Assembly (NCBI RefSeq): GCF_934560975.1
Contig: NZ_CAKTFO010000006.1
Span: forward strand, 62,001-126,000
DNA from: an uncultured Sphingomonas sp.
Lineage (GTDB): Bacteria; Pseudomonadota; Alphaproteobacteria; Sphingomonadales; Sphingomonadaceae
DNA: 64,000 nucleotides
Direction of reading: 5' to 3'
The notes below the pieces were generated by a model that was not told where the DNA came from, made no database searches, and saw only the letters and a program-made list of their open reading frames with translations. The stretch's first letter is position 1; the number at the start of each line of letters is the position of its first letter. Below, piece after piece: positions 50,508 to 59,745 of the stretch. A program made the translations under genes and the position numbers.

Positions 50508-50975
50508 ATCGGACCGCTGCTGCCCCGGAGCGCGGGCGAGGATGCCGGCCGGCAGGCACGGGCGGGTTTGCAATGGCGCTGGCCGCCGAACGTGCGTGGC
50601 AAGTGGAACAGCATGTTCGGTCGCTACCGGAGGCGGGGCGAGAGCGGCATAGCCGATGCCATGCCGGAAATGCTGGCGGTAGATGGCGGGGCTGGGCCGC
50701 ACTGCCGACATGATCGACCGCATGATCGTGCGTGCGCATCAGGATCGCCCTTGCATGGCATCCAGGCGGTGATCCCCGCCAAGCGGGGCCGAAATCACCC
50801 CGCCGCGCATGATCGCCGCAAATACCGCCTGCAAAGCCGCATCCAGCAGTTCTTCAGCCAGCGTGAGAATTGGCGACGTCTCGCAATCCGATACGACGAG
50901 GCCGAGGCATCCTGCCTCGGCTTCGTCAGTCTCGCCTCAGCCTTGCTGTGGCTGTCCTTTGTCCACGTGGCCTAG
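50508..50975 (+). pseudogene. IS5-family transposase relic with internal deletion
   Basis: Translation gives IGPLLPRSAGE, then PPNVRGKWNSMFGRYRRRGE (N-terminal dimerisation region). Another frame has DMIDRMIVRAHQD, the region before the first catalytic acid. The original frame then reads VIPAKRGRNHP, DRRKYRLQSRIQQFFSQ and RRLAIRYDEAEASCLGF, matching the C-terminal end with the DDE glutamate region. About half of the middle is missing. The relic follows the SpeE-like gene by only a few bases, so its insertion did not disrupt that gene. Confidence 0.8.
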
Positions 50976-51244
50976 CGATTTCGGAGCGTGTCGCGGATCT
51001 CCCGTTCACCTCCGGCCTGCTGTTGACCTGCATCTGTCGCCTCCAGCAGCATGGCCCGTTCACCATCCGACACTACCTCCCCGTCCCAGGCGCGATGGAA
51101 CTGCCGGTGCTCGGCCCGCATCAGGTTCAGGCTCTCCGCAACTCGCGCGTGGGACCGGGCGATGGCGTCACGAGACTGCGATATCAGCATGCGGCTGTGA
51201 ACGAGCAGATCAATCGACGAACTCGGCCGTGAATCCAGAGGCAT
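50972..51244 (-). CDS. Possible small hypothetical protein
   Basis: A 90-residue reading frame (MPLDSRPSSSIDLLVHSRML) with a heptad-like helix SQSRDAIARSHARVAESLNLM. No ribosome-binding site is visible before ATG 51244. Its composition (Arg/Ala/Ser-rich helix) resembles short alphaproteobacterial proteins with SR-A-I-A-R repeats, which is the only support. Bases 51245-51606 hold nothing else I can support. Confidence 0.4.
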   Translation of the reverse strand: MPLDSRPSSSIDLLVHSRMLISQSRDAIARSHARVAESLNLMRAEHRQFHRAWDGEVVSDGERAMLLEATDAGQQQAGGEREIRDTLRNR

Positions 51245-51606
51245 GGATACAAAATAGCATTGTCTCGGGTGAGGGTGAAGGGCAGCGTGACACCTTCGGC
51301 GAGATAATGCCGCAGGTGACCCTCTCCGGCCCGCAGCATGGCTGCATAACAAGATGACCGCACCCATTCCGCGGCAGCTGTGCATGGTTGAGGCATCCGC
51401 CATCGCGGGGACATGCGCGTGCTGACTGAAGCGAAAGGCTGCTCCCCATGATGGAGAATGCGCGTTTGGTCCTCCATCTCGCAAAAGTAGCGCACTGATG
51501 TCACGATGACGCCCGTTCGATGTGCCTCATTGAGCCGGCGGGTGCCGGGCGACATTGCCGATCGCCACGCCACGCCACGTTGCGCTTCGAGGTGGCGGTC
51601 CCGCTA

Positions 51607-52790
51607 TCAAGGGTAAGTCATACGCCCCTGGATCCGCACTTCGGAGGTGAAGGTCGACATGGGTAGGCGCGCGGCATTGTACAGGCTTCCGGGCACGACG
51701 TTGCTCCACTTGTATCGCATGTAGCGTGGCTGCGGTACGACCCCTGTTGCCACCACGCTCTCGCCCTCGATCCGCGGATTTGCGCGTAGAGGAACGGGAA
51801 AGCTCCCTGCGCGGAATTATGCCGTCAGTCGGCGATCAGTTCCCTCAACAGGTCGGCATAATAAGGCGCACGCGCCACGTTGCTGTCGGTTTCCCCGATA
51901 CCAGATCACGCCCTTGGTGCCGTAGCCGGTAAAGGGCGCAACCATGGCATTGTAGAGGGATGATGGCCGGTATGCCTCTTCCGGAGGGTGCCATGGGTGG
52001 ACGAGGGCTTGCCGCCGGATGCCCGGATCGCAGCGTCTCGCGCGCTTCGGCGGCAAGCGCGAGATCCGCGTCGGTCTGCTCCTGCTGGAACCGGGCGTGT
52101 GTGTCGATGGCAGGGGCGAGGGGCGCATCGGTCGCAAAGGCGTCCGTCGACACCCAATTGTCCGCCGGCGTACCGCCCCAGGTGGAGTCGATCACGCCAA
52201 CGGTGACGTGCTCGCGCGCGGCGATCTCACGGGCGAAGACATAGTCGATCGCCGACAAGTTCGCAGCGGTCGCGCGAGTCGTCGTCCAGGTCGCGTCGAT
52301 GTGCGCAAGGCAACGGCGCTGCCCTTATGCGCGATGCGGAGGAGCCGGACACGCGGGTTGGTGGCGGCGGCGATCTCCGCGCCGGAGTTCTTCAGCGGTG
52401 CGCCGTCAAAGCCCTTGAGCGGGAATTGCATGTTGGATTGGCCCGACGCGAACCATACGTCGCCCGGCCTCACGTCCCGGATCTCGGCCTTGCCCTCGGC
52501 CGTGCCGCCGTCCACGGTAAGCACATAGGGCCCGCCTGCCGCTTCGGGTTTCAGCCACACCTCCTACCGGCCAAGGCGGTCTGCCACCGCCTTCTCGTGC
52601 TGGCCGTGCAGCGTGACGGCAACGGCCGCCCCTGCATTCGCCCAGCTCCAGACGTGCAGCGGCCGGCCGATCGCGCTGCAGCACGGCATGATCGCTGAAT
52701 AGGCGTGGCAGCTTGACCTGTGCGGCAGCGGACGAGGTTGCCGGTCCGCCTTGAACCAACCGATTGCGCTGCGCAGCAAGCCGGCCGCGG
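51607..52790 (-). pseudogene. Sialate O-acetylesterase-type carbohydrate esterase, degraded
   Basis: Pieces in several frames follow the order of the SASA/CE family: VKLPRLFSDHAVLQRDRP, then WLKPEAAGGPYVLTVDGG, IRDVRPGDVWFASGQSNMQ (nucleophile Ser), EIAAATNPRVRLLRI, FAREIAAREHVTVGVIDST, SLYNAMVAPFTGYGTKGVI, and far downstream YMRYKWSNVVPGSLYNAARL. At least three frameshifts and one deletion (the catalytic His region) are needed. It lies at the 3' end of the uronate operon and in the same direction, so it was probably once its last gene. Confidence 0.82.
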
Positions 52791-52822
52791 GCACTGCCCA
52801 CGGCCGATCTTGTCGTGAGCCC

Positions 52823-54394
52823 TTAGCTCGGCTGGCCGTCCGTCTTGCGCGGCAAGCCCTGCGGGTTGTTGTCGCGCAGCGCCTGCGGGAGCAGCGCGTC
52901 GGGCAGGTCCTGATAGCTGACCGGACGCAGGAAGCGGGTGATCGCCAGGCTGCCGACCGAGGTGGAGCGACCGTCGGCGGTGGACGGGAAGGGACCGCCA
53001 TGCACCATCGCATGGGCGACCTCGACTCCGGTGCCGAAGCCATTGACCAGGATGCGGCCGACCTTCTTTTCCAGCAGCGGCAGCAGCGCCCTGGCATCGT
53101 CATAATCCGCTTCGACGATGTGGATAGCGGCGGTCAGCTGCCCTTCCAGGCTCTCTACCACCGCGTGCACGGTGGCGAGATCGGGGCAGCGGACGATCAG
53201 CGAGGTCGCGCCGAAAATCTCGTCCTGCAATTCCCTGTGCGCCAGGAAGTCGGCGGCGGTGGTGGCGAACAGGCCGGCCTGACCCTGGCAATTATGCCCG
53301 GCCTGACCACGGGCGAGCGTCTGCACCTGCCCATGCCCGGCAAGCTCCTCGACCGCCGTCTCGTACGCCTTGTGGATGCCCGGCGTCAGCATGGTCGCGG
53401 CCGGCTGCGCGGTCAGCGCCTCGCCGGCGGTGGCGGTGAAGCGATCGAGGCTGTCGCCTTCCACCGCCAGCACCAGGCCGGGATTGGTGCAGAACTGCCC
53501 CGCGCCGAGCGTCAGCGAGCCGACGAAGGCCTTGGCGGTATCTTCCGGCTTGGCGTCCAGCGCGTTGGGGAAGAGGATGACCGGGTTGATCGAGCTCATC
53601 TCGGCATAGACCGGGATCGGCTCGGCCCGCTTCTGCGCGATCTCCATCAGGGCAAGGCCGCCGCGACGCGAACCGGTGAAGCCCACCGCCTTGATCGCGG
53701 GATGCGCGACCAGGGCCTGGCCGACTTCATGCCCGGTGTCGAACAGCAGGGAGAAGACGCCTTCGGGCAGGCCGGCATCGGCTACCGCCTTGCGGACTGC
53801 CTGAGCGACCAGTTCGGACGTGCCGGGATGGGCCGGGTGCGACTTCGCCACCACCGGGGCACCCGCCGCCAGCGCGGACGCCGTGTCGCCGCCCGCGACC
53901 GAGAAAGCGAGCGGGAAGTTGGACGCGCCGAACACCGCCACCGGGCCGACCGGCACGTTGCGCAGGCGCAGGTCGACGCGCGGCATCGGCTTGCGATCGG
54001 GCTGGGCCGGGTCGATCCGCAGGTCCAGATAGGATCCGTCGCGCACCACGCCGGCGAACATGCGCAACTGGCCCACGGTGCGGCCGCGCTCACCCTCCAG
54101 GCGGGGGCGGGGCAGGCCGCTTTCCGCCATGCACCGCTCGATCAGCGCATCGCCCAGGTCCAGGATGTTGGCGGCGATCGCTTCCAGGAACGCGGCGCGC
54201 GCCTCGGGCGTGGTCTCGCGATAGGTGTCGAAGGCGGCGTCGGCCAGCCGGCATGCTTCGTCCACCTCGGCCGTGGTCGCGCCGCGATAGGGCGGCTCCA
54301 TCGTTTCTCCGGTGGCGGGGTTCACCGCCCTGATCTCACCGACCGTGCCAGCAACCGCGCGCGCGCCGATGAACATCTCGCCCTTCAAATCCAT
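52823..54394 (-). CDS. Alpha-ketoglutaric semialdehyde (2,5-dioxovalerate) dehydrogenase
   Basis: NADP-type aldehyde dehydrogenase of 523 residues, the length of KGSADH enzymes. ATG 54394 follows AAGGGCAAGG. The Rossmann segment is FGASNFPLAFSVAGGDTASALAAG, the general base Glu is in YAEMSSINP, and the catalytic Cys is in GAGQFCTNPG. Members oxidise 2-oxoglutarate semialdehyde to 2-oxoglutarate at the end of oxidative pentonate/hexarate routes. It is on the same strand as the transporter and hydratase genes. Confidence 0.9.
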   Translation of the reverse strand: MDLKGEMFIGARAVAGTVGEIRAVNPATGETMEPPYRGATTAEVDEACRLADAAFDTYRETTPEARAAFLEAIAANILDLGDALIERCMAESGLPRPRLEGERGRTVGQLRMFAGVVRDGSYLDLRIDPAQPDRKPMPRVDLRLRNVPVGPVAVFGASNFPLAFSVAGGDTASALAAGAPVVAKSHPAHPGTSELVAQAVRKAVADAGLPEGVFSLLFDTGHEVGQALVAHPAIKAVGFTGSRRGGLALMEIAQKRAEPIPVYAEMSSINPVILFPNALDAKPEDTAKAFVGSLTLGAGQFCTNPGLVLAVEGDSLDRFTATAGEALTAQPAATMLTPGIHKAYETAVEELAGHGQVQTLARGQAGHNCQGQAGLFATTAADFLAHRELQDEIFGATSLIVRCPDLATVHAVVESLEGQLTAAIHIVEADYDDARALLPLLEKKVGRILVNGFGTGVEVAHAMVHGGPFPSTADGRSTSVGSLAITRFLRPVSYQDLPDALLPQALRDNNPQGLPRKTDGQPS

Positions 54395-54814
54395 GTGCCT
54401 TGCCCTTCCGTATGTCGTTCTCCGCCCAGATGGGGCGGCAAGCGCGCGGATCAACCGAGGCCGATCACGCGTTCGCGGGCCCGAATAGGCCAAGACGGGC
54501 CATGACCGCAAAGAATAGCGGCAGGCCCGCGCGTTAATCCCGCGCCGCCGCGATCTGATCCAGGCCGAGCCGACCGAACCGCAGGCATTGTTGGTGGAGC
54601 CGAGGCCGCCCTGCCCCCTCCAGCCCGGGCGCGCCATCCATCAGCGCGAGCCAGGATGCGGCTTCCGCCAGACGGGTGTCAGCGCGCCGAGCGATGCGTT
54701 GATCCCGTCGGGATGGACCCCCGGCGCCTGCGCCAGGGCGCCACCCGCCGCATAGGTGGCGGGCAAGGCGCGGTCAGGCGGAACGGCGTCCGCGCCCGTC
54801 CCGACGCGGTCGCT
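54395..54814 (-). other. 420-bp gap with possible decayed coding DNA
   Basis: No intact gene. Minus-strand frames around 54540-54760 read like coding sequence (LPATYAAGGALAQAPG, WLALMDGAPGLEGAGR, CLRFGRLGLDQIAAARD then stop) but are broken between frames. The family is not recognised. This may be another lost gene of the uronate operon, between the transporter and the dehydrogenase. Confidence 0.4.
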
Positions 54815-56101
54815 TCAACGCGCCTCCACGCGGGCAAGGCGGGGCGAGAGCAGGTGGATCAGCACCACGGCCAGCAGGTAGACGCTGCCCGCCACGGCGA
54901 AAATCGGGGTGTAGCTGCCGGTGGTTTCCAGCACATATCCCGTGAACTTGGCCATGAACATGCCGCCGATCGCACCCACCGTGCCACCGATACCGATCAC
55001 CGACCCCACCGCCGCGCGCGGAAACATGTCGGACGGCAGGGTATAGAGGTTGCATGAAAAGGCCTGGTGCGCCGCCGTGGCCAGGCCGATGATGCACACC
55101 GCCAGCCACAGATTGTCGGCATGTTGCGCGAAGAAGATCGGCGTCACCAGCAGCGCGCAGACCAGCATGGTCAGCTTGCGCGCGACATTGGCCGACAGCC
55201 CGCGCTGCATCAGGCGGGACGAGGCCCAGCCGCCCGCCACGCTGCCCAGGTCGGAAATCAGGTAGATGGCGACCAGCGGCGGGCCGAAGCCGAGCAGGTC
55301 GAGATGGTAGGTCTTGGCCAGGAAATCCGGCGTCCAGAACAGGAACAGCCACCAGACCGGGTCGATCAGGAACTTGCCGACCGCAAAGGCCCATGTCTCG
55401 CGCAGGCGGAGCAGGCGCATCCAGCCGATGGGGGTGACGGGATCGGCCGGGTCGCTGTCGATATGCGCCCGCTCGGCCGCGCTGAGGCGGGGATGTTCGT
55501 GCGGGCGGCGATAGAATGCGAGCCACGCCACCAGCCAGCCCAGGCTGAAGATGCCGGTGATGATGAACGCCGCGCGCCAGCCATAGGCCACGGTGATGAC
55601 CGGCACGATCAAGGGCGTCACGATCGCGCCGACATTGGCGCCGGCGTTGAAGATGCCGGTGGCGAGCGCGCGCTCCCGAGCGGGAAACCATTCGGACACC
55701 GCCTTGATGCCCGCCGGGAAATTGCCCGATTCGCCCACGCCGAGCACGAAGCGTGCCATGGAGAATTGCAGTGCCGTGCCCGCAAAGCCGCACAATGTGT
55801 GACCCAAGGTCCAGATCAGGAAGGCGATGGTGTAGCCGATGCGCGCGCCCAGCACGTCCACGATCCGGCCGAAGGCGAGGTAACCGATCGCATAAGCGGC
55901 GGTGAACCAGAAGACGATGTCGGCATAGGCGGTTTCGGACCAGCCCAGTTCGGCCGAGATGGTCGGCTTCAGCACGCCGATCATCTGCCGGTCGACATAG
56001 TTGATCGCGGTCGCGGCGAAGAGCAGGCCGCAGACCGTCCACCGATACCTGCCGACACGCGTCTCCGGGCCGGCGGACGCGGGTGCCATCTCTCCAGCCA
56101 T
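54815..56101 (-). CDS. MFS transporter, hexuronate/ACS family
   Basis: Inner-membrane proton symporter of 428 residues with 12 predicted segments. ATG 56101 follows GAGAGAGGG. It begins RYRWTVCGLLFAATAINYVDRQ, the signature of the anion:cation symporter family (ExuT, GudP). GVGESGNFPAGIKAVSEWFP and LGARIGYTIAFLIWTLG are family loops. Likely substrates are galacturonate, glucuronate or unsaturated oligouronides. It lies 23 bp after the hydratase gene, in the same operon. Confidence 0.92.
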   Translation of the reverse strand: MAGEMAPASAGPETRVGRYRWTVCGLLFAATAINYVDRQMIGVLKPTISAELGWSETAYADIVFWFTAAYAIGYLAFGRIVDVLGARIGYTIAFLIWTLGHTLCGFAGTALQFSMARFVLGVGESGNFPAGIKAVSEWFPARERALATGIFNAGANVGAIVTPLIVPVITVAYGWRAAFIITGIFSLGWLVAWLAFYRRPHEHPRLSAAERAHIDSDPADPVTPIGWMRLLRLRETWAFAVGKFLIDPVWWLFLFWTPDFLAKTYHLDLLGFGPPLVAIYLISDLGSVAGGWASSRLMQRGLSANVARKLTMLVCALLVTPIFFAQHADNLWLAVCIIGLATAAHQAFSCNLYTLPSDMFPRAAVGSVIGIGGTVGAIGGMFMAKFTGYVLETTGSYTPIFAVAGSVYLLAVVLIHLLSPRLARVEAR

Positions 56102-56124
56102 CGACCCTCTCTCTGTTCTGCCCG

Positions 56125-56952
56125 TTAGCGGGCTATGATGGAGCAATATGTCGTGAGTTGATCGCCAAAGCGAGCCTCCACGCAATCCCCCACGGCGACG
56201 CGGTGGACGCCGGTGACCGCGCCGGTCGGCACCCATGTGCCGGCGGCGAGCGGCCGACCCCGCGCGGCGGCATGGTTCAGCAGGAAGCGGACCGCCCCGA
56301 ACGGTCCGTCCAGCATCGTGGCGGCGCGGGCTGAGCCGATCGGCGCATCGTTGACGTGCAGCGCGACCGGCCAGTCGTTGATGTCCGTATCGCGCCAGCC
56401 GGTGATTTCCGGCCCGATCACCAGGCCATTATTGTTGCCGTAATCGGAAATGGTGACGGTCGGGCCCAGTTCGTTGATGCGGGGGAAGGGGGAGCTGGCA
56501 ATCTCGATCCCGACATGCACCGTGTCCACGGCGGCAATCGCATCCTCCATCGTAAAACGGGACTGATGGGGATCGAACCCGTCGCCCAACCGCAGCAGAT
56601 ATTCCGCCTCCGCCGCCGCGAACCCGTCCGCAAACACCGGCATGGCGACCACCTGGCCGGGATCGGCCGTGACCACCTGATCCGCGAAGATCGGGCCAGT
56701 CAGCCGGTCCACGCCGTCCTGCGGCGGATTGATCCGCCCCACTTTCCAGCCCGCCACCACGCGTCCGTCCAGCGCCAGCGCCGCATCCTGGATGGCATAA
56801 GCGGATGTGAGGTCGGACGGGATCGCGCCGGGATAGTCCGGCAGCGCGGTTCCGGCGCGGCGCGCCTCCACAAAGGCGCGGGCGATCGTCTCGGCGGATC
56901 CATCGGGATCGTGATCGGTGGCAAATGTCTGCACCGGCGGGCTCCTCCCCAT
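56125..56952 (-). CDS. 2-keto-4-pentenoate hydratase/FAH-type dehydratase
   Basis: A 275-residue member of the MhpD/FAH fold. Recognisable stretches are AYAIQDAALALDGRVVAGWKVG, AEAEYLLRLGDG and DTVHVGIEIASSPFP with its metal-binding Glu residues, and WVPTGAVTGVHRVAVGD. Aromatic meta-cleavage genes are absent; it heads an operon with a hexuronate transporter and KGSADH. A role as a 2-keto-3-deoxy-acid dehydratase in an oxidative sugar-acid route is therefore more likely than phenylpropionate degradation. It is divergent from the LacI regulator across 87 bp. Confidence 0.85.
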   Translation of the reverse strand: MGRSPPVQTFATDHDPDGSAETIARAFVEARRAGTALPDYPGAIPSDLTSAYAIQDAALALDGRVVAGWKVGRINPPQDGVDRLTGPIFADQVVTADPGQVVAMPVFADGFAAAEAEYLLRLGDGFDPHQSRFTMEDAIAAVDTVHVGIEIASSPFPRINELGPTVTISDYGNNNGLVIGPEITGWRDTDINDWPVALHVNDAPIGSARAATMLDGPFGAVRFLLNHAAARGRPLAAGTWVPTGAVTGVHRVAVGDCVEARFGDQLTTYCSIIAR

Positions 56953-56969
56953 ATTTCCGCAACGCTATG

Positions 56970-56984
56970 GGAAACCGGTGTCAG
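56970..56984. promoter_or_regulatory. Candidate LacI-type operator, hydratase/lacI intergenic
   Basis: GGAAACCGGTGTCAG is centred on CCGG. Its complement CTGACACCGGTTTCC shares 14 of 15 bases with CTGACACCGGTTACC upstream of kduI. The ideal palindrome TGACACCGGTGTCA is typical of LacI-family operators with a central CG step. A further CCGGTTT 16 bases away forms an inverted arm with AAACCGG. Confidence 0.6.
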
Positions 56985-57039
56985 GGGCAAGTGCCGGTTT
57001 GGGTTTGCGATCGGTCGCGTCCGCGTTATCGGGTGCAGC

Positions 57040-58068
57040 ATGCGCAGCAGCGGCCAGCCGACCATCAATGACGTCGCCCGCCTGGCCGGCGTCTCCAAAA
57101 AGACGGTCAGCCGAGTCATCAACCGTTCGCCCCTGCTCAGCGCGGATACGCGGCGCAAGGTGGAAGGCGTGATCGAGGAACTGGGCTATGTTCCCAATCC
57201 GCAGGCGCGCGGGCTCGCGCTGCGCCGCAACTTCCTGATCGGGCTGATCCACGACAATCCGAATGCGCAGATGGTGATGAACGCCCAGCAGGGCATGTTG
57301 GAGGCGATTCGCGATACCGAGTTCGAATTGCTGGTCCGCCCGATCGACCGCGGATCGCCCACCATGGCCGAGGACATCCGCCATTTCCTGGAGCGGCAGC
57401 GGCTCTATGGCGTGCTGCTGCTGCCGCCGGTCAGTGAGAATGACGCGGTGGCGGAGGTCTGCCGCGCGGCGGGCGCGCGCTATGTGCGGATGGGATCGGC
57501 GCGGCTGGACGATGACGACCATATGGTCGCGTCCAACGATCGCGAGGCGGTGGCCGACGCAGCGCGTTACCTGGTCGAAATGGGCCATCGTCGAATTGGA
57601 TTCGTCGCCGGTCCGCACGGCTTCCGCTCTGCGGCGGAGCGGCGCGCGGGGTTCGAGCAGGCGATCGGGGATGCCGGGATCAAGCTGCCACGCAGCCTGA
57701 TCGCCCACGGCACCTATCGCTTCGAAAGCGGGATCGCGGCAGGCGACAGGCTGCTCGACGTGACGCCGCGCCCGACCGCGATCGTCGCCTCCAACGACGA
57801 AATGGCGGCCGGCGTGATGCATGCGGCGCGCCAGCGCGACCTGCGCATCCCGGAGGATGTCTCGGTCATCGGCTTCGACGACACGCCGATCGCCGCCCAC
57901 ATCTGGCCGCCGCTCACCACCGTGCGCTGGCCGATCATTCCGATGGCGCGCTCGGCCACGTTGAAATTGCTGAGCGACGTGCTGGACGACGATGACGCGG
58001 TGGGGGAGCCGTCCTTGTTCCTGTCCACCCTGATCCGCCGTGCCAGCGTGGCGCCGCCACGAGCCTGA
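57040..58068 (+). CDS. LacI-family transcriptional regulator
   Basis: Sugar-responsive repressor of 342 residues. The start is ATG 57040, with weak GGTG upstream. The N-terminal HTH is TINDVARLAGVSKKTVSRVINRSP, followed by the hinge GYVPNPQARGLA. The periplasmic-binding-like ligand domain includes FLIGLIHDNPNAQMV, IGFVAGPHGFRSAAERRAGF, ASNDEMAAGVM and VSVIGFDDTPIA. It is placed between the hydratase operon and kduID, both preceded by the same CCGG-centred motif, so it is the likely local regulator of uronate use. Confidence 0.93.
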   Translation: MRSSGQPTINDVARLAGVSKKTVSRVINRSPLLSADTRRKVEGVIEELGYVPNPQARGLALRRNFLIGLIHDNPNAQMVMNAQQGMLEAIRDTEFELLVRPIDRGSPTMAEDIRHFLERQRLYGVLLLPPVSENDAVAEVCRAAGARYVRMGSARLDDDDHMVASNDREAVADAARYLVEMGHRRIGFVAGPHGFRSAAERRAGFEQAIGDAGIKLPRSLIAHGTYRFESGIAAGDRLLDVTPRPTAIVASNDEMAAGVMHAARQRDLRIPEDVSVIGFDDTPIAAHIWPPLTTVRWPIIPMARSATLKLLSDVLDDDDAVGEPSLFLSTLIRRASVAPPRA

Positions 58069-58086
58069 GGCGGGTTGCACTGCCAT

Positions 58087-58101
58087 CTGACACCGGTTAC
58101 C
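58087..58101. promoter_or_regulatory. Candidate LacI-type operator upstream of kduI
   Basis: CTGACACCGGTTACC lies 23 bases before the kduI start and differs at one base from the complement of the site at 56970-56984. Its position next to the start codon suits repression. Confidence 0.6.
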
Positions 58102-58123
58102 AATTACGCGACTTTGGGAGAGC

Positions 58124-58966
58124 ATGATGTTCGAGCGGACCTACTACGCCACCCACCCGGACATGATGGAGTGCGTGTCCAACGAGGAATTGCGGGACCG
58201 CTACCTGATCCCGGACCTGTTCCGGGAAGGCGCGTGCGTGTTGAACTACACCCATGCCGACCGCTTCGTGATCGGCGGCGTGCTGGTGGGGGCGACGCCC
58301 GTCAAGCTGCCCGACCAGACGGAGCCGCCCTCGGCCGCCGGTCACCCGTTCCTGGAACGGCGCGAACTGGCGGTGGTCAATGTCGGTGCTGCCGATGGCG
58401 TCGTGACGGTGGACGGGGAGACCTTCACCCTCCGCAACAAGGATTGCCTCTACGTCACCATGGGCGCCAGCGACGTGCAGTTTTCGGGCGAGGGCGCGCG
58501 TTTCTACCTGGCGTCCTGCCCGGCGCACAAGGCGTTCCAGACGCGCAAGCTCGGCATTGCCGACGCCAACGCGCTGGAGCGCGGCGGCCTGGAGGAATCC
58601 AACGAACGCACCATCTACCAGCTGGTCATCCCGGGCGTGTGCGATTCTGCGCAGCTGGTGATGGGTCTGACCGTGCTGAAACCGGGCAGCGTGTGGAACA
58701 CCATGCCGCCGCACATCCACGAGCGGCGCAGCGAGATCTATTTCTACTTCGAGCTGGACGGGCCCAACGACCGCGTCTTTCATTACATGGGAGAGGGCGA
58801 TGCGATGCGCCACATCGTGATCGGCAACGAGGAAGCGGTGATTTCGCCGCCCTGGTCGGTCCACATGGGTTCGGGCACCAAGGCCTACGCCTTCATCTGG
58901 GCGATGGCGGGCGAGAACCAGGATTATACGGACATGAACGTCCTCGACATCTGCCAGCTGGCATGA
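58124..58966 (+). CDS. kduI: 5-keto-4-deoxyuronate isomerase
   Basis: Converts 5-keto-4-deoxyuronate from pectin or alginate-like lyase products to 2,5-diketo-3-deoxygluconate. The protein is 280 residues, close to the usual 278. ATG 58124 follows GGGAG, and a second ATG is adjacent. The zinc ligands are seen in MPPHIHERRSEIYFYF (His, His, Glu) and VHMGSGTKAYAFIW (His). The N-terminal TYYATHPDMM and YTHADRFVIGG are characteristic. It overlaps kduD by 4 bases. Confidence 0.96.
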   Translation: MMFERTYYATHPDMMECVSNEELRDRYLIPDLFREGACVLNYTHADRFVIGGVLVGATPVKLPDQTEPPSAAGHPFLERRELAVVNVGAADGVVTVDGETFTLRNKDCLYVTMGASDVQFSGEGARFYLASCPAHKAFQTRKLGIADANALERGGLEESNERTIYQLVIPGVCDSAQLVMGLTVLKPGSVWNTMPPHIHERRSEIYFYFELDGPNDRVFHYMGEGDAMRHIVIGNEEAVISPPWSVHMGSGTKAYAFIWAMAGENQDYTDMNVLDICQLA

Positions 58967-59721
58967 GCGGGGCGATGTTCGACCTGACGGGCAAGGTGGC
59001 GGTGGTCACCGGCGCCAATACCGGCATCGGCCAGGCGATCGCGCTGGCGCTGGCGGGGGCCGGCGCGGACGTTGCCTGCGTGGGTCGCACGCCGGCCGTC
59101 GACACGGTGGCGCAGGCGCGCGCGCTGGGCCGCAGGGCGGAGGTGATTTCCGCCGATCTGTCCTCGATCGAACCCGTGGGGCGGGTGGTGGACGAGGCGG
59201 TGGACAGGCTCGGCGGGCTCGACATCCTGGTCAACAATGCCGGCATCATCCGCCGCGCCGATGCGGTGGATTTCACCGAGGCGGATTGGGACGCGGTGAT
59301 CGATACCAACCTCAAGTCGGTCTTCTTCCTGTGCCAGGCGGCGGGCCGGCACATGATCGCGGCGGGCGCGGGCAAGATCATCAACATCGCCTCCATGCTG
59401 ACCTTCCAGGGCGGCATCCGCGTGCCGAGCTACACCGCGTCCAAGTCTGGCGTGGGCGGGCTGACCAAGCTGCTCGCCAACGAATGGGCGGCCAAGGGCG
59501 TGCAGGTGAATGCGATCGCGCCCGGCTATATCGCCACCAACAACACCGCCGCATTGCAGGCGGACGAGGCGCGCAACCGCGCGATCCTGGACCGCATTCC
59601 GGCGGGGCGGTGGGGCGATCCCGGCGATCTCGGCGGGGCGGCCGTGTTCCTGGCGTCCGCCGCATCCGATTATGTCAACGGCCACATCCTCGCGGTCGAC
59701 GGGGGGTGGCTCGCCCGCTGA
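58963..59721 (+). CDS. kduD: 2-deoxy-D-gluconate 3-dehydrogenase / DKII reductase
   Basis: Short-chain dehydrogenase of 252 residues that reduces 2,5-diketo-3-deoxygluconate to 2-keto-3-deoxygluconate. ATG 58963 overlaps the kduI stop. The cofactor motif is VVTGANTGIGQA, NNAG is present, and the catalytic Ser, Tyr and Lys are in NIASM and YTASKSG. FDLTGKVAVVTG at the start and PGYIATNNT are typical of KduD. KDG kinase and KDPG aldolase are not in the window. Confidence 0.95.
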   Translation: MSGAMFDLTGKVAVVTGANTGIGQAIALALAGAGADVACVGRTPAVDTVAQARALGRRAEVISADLSSIEPVGRVVDEAVDRLGGLDILVNNAGIIRRADAVDFTEADWDAVIDTNLKSVFFLCQAAGRHMIAAGAGKIINIASMLTFQGGIRVPSYTASKSGVGGLTKLLANEWAAKGVQVNAIAPGYIATNNTAALQADEARNRAILDRIPAGRWGDPGDLGGAAVFLASAASDYVNGHILAVDGGWLAR

Positions 59722-59745
59722 GGCGGGGAACAAGGAGGGAGGACA

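Noticed and set aside
50331..50975. A 214-codon open frame overlapping the end of the SpeE-like gene
   Set aside because: Its second half is an IS5 transposase relic with a deletion, and its first half is out of frame with the real gene.
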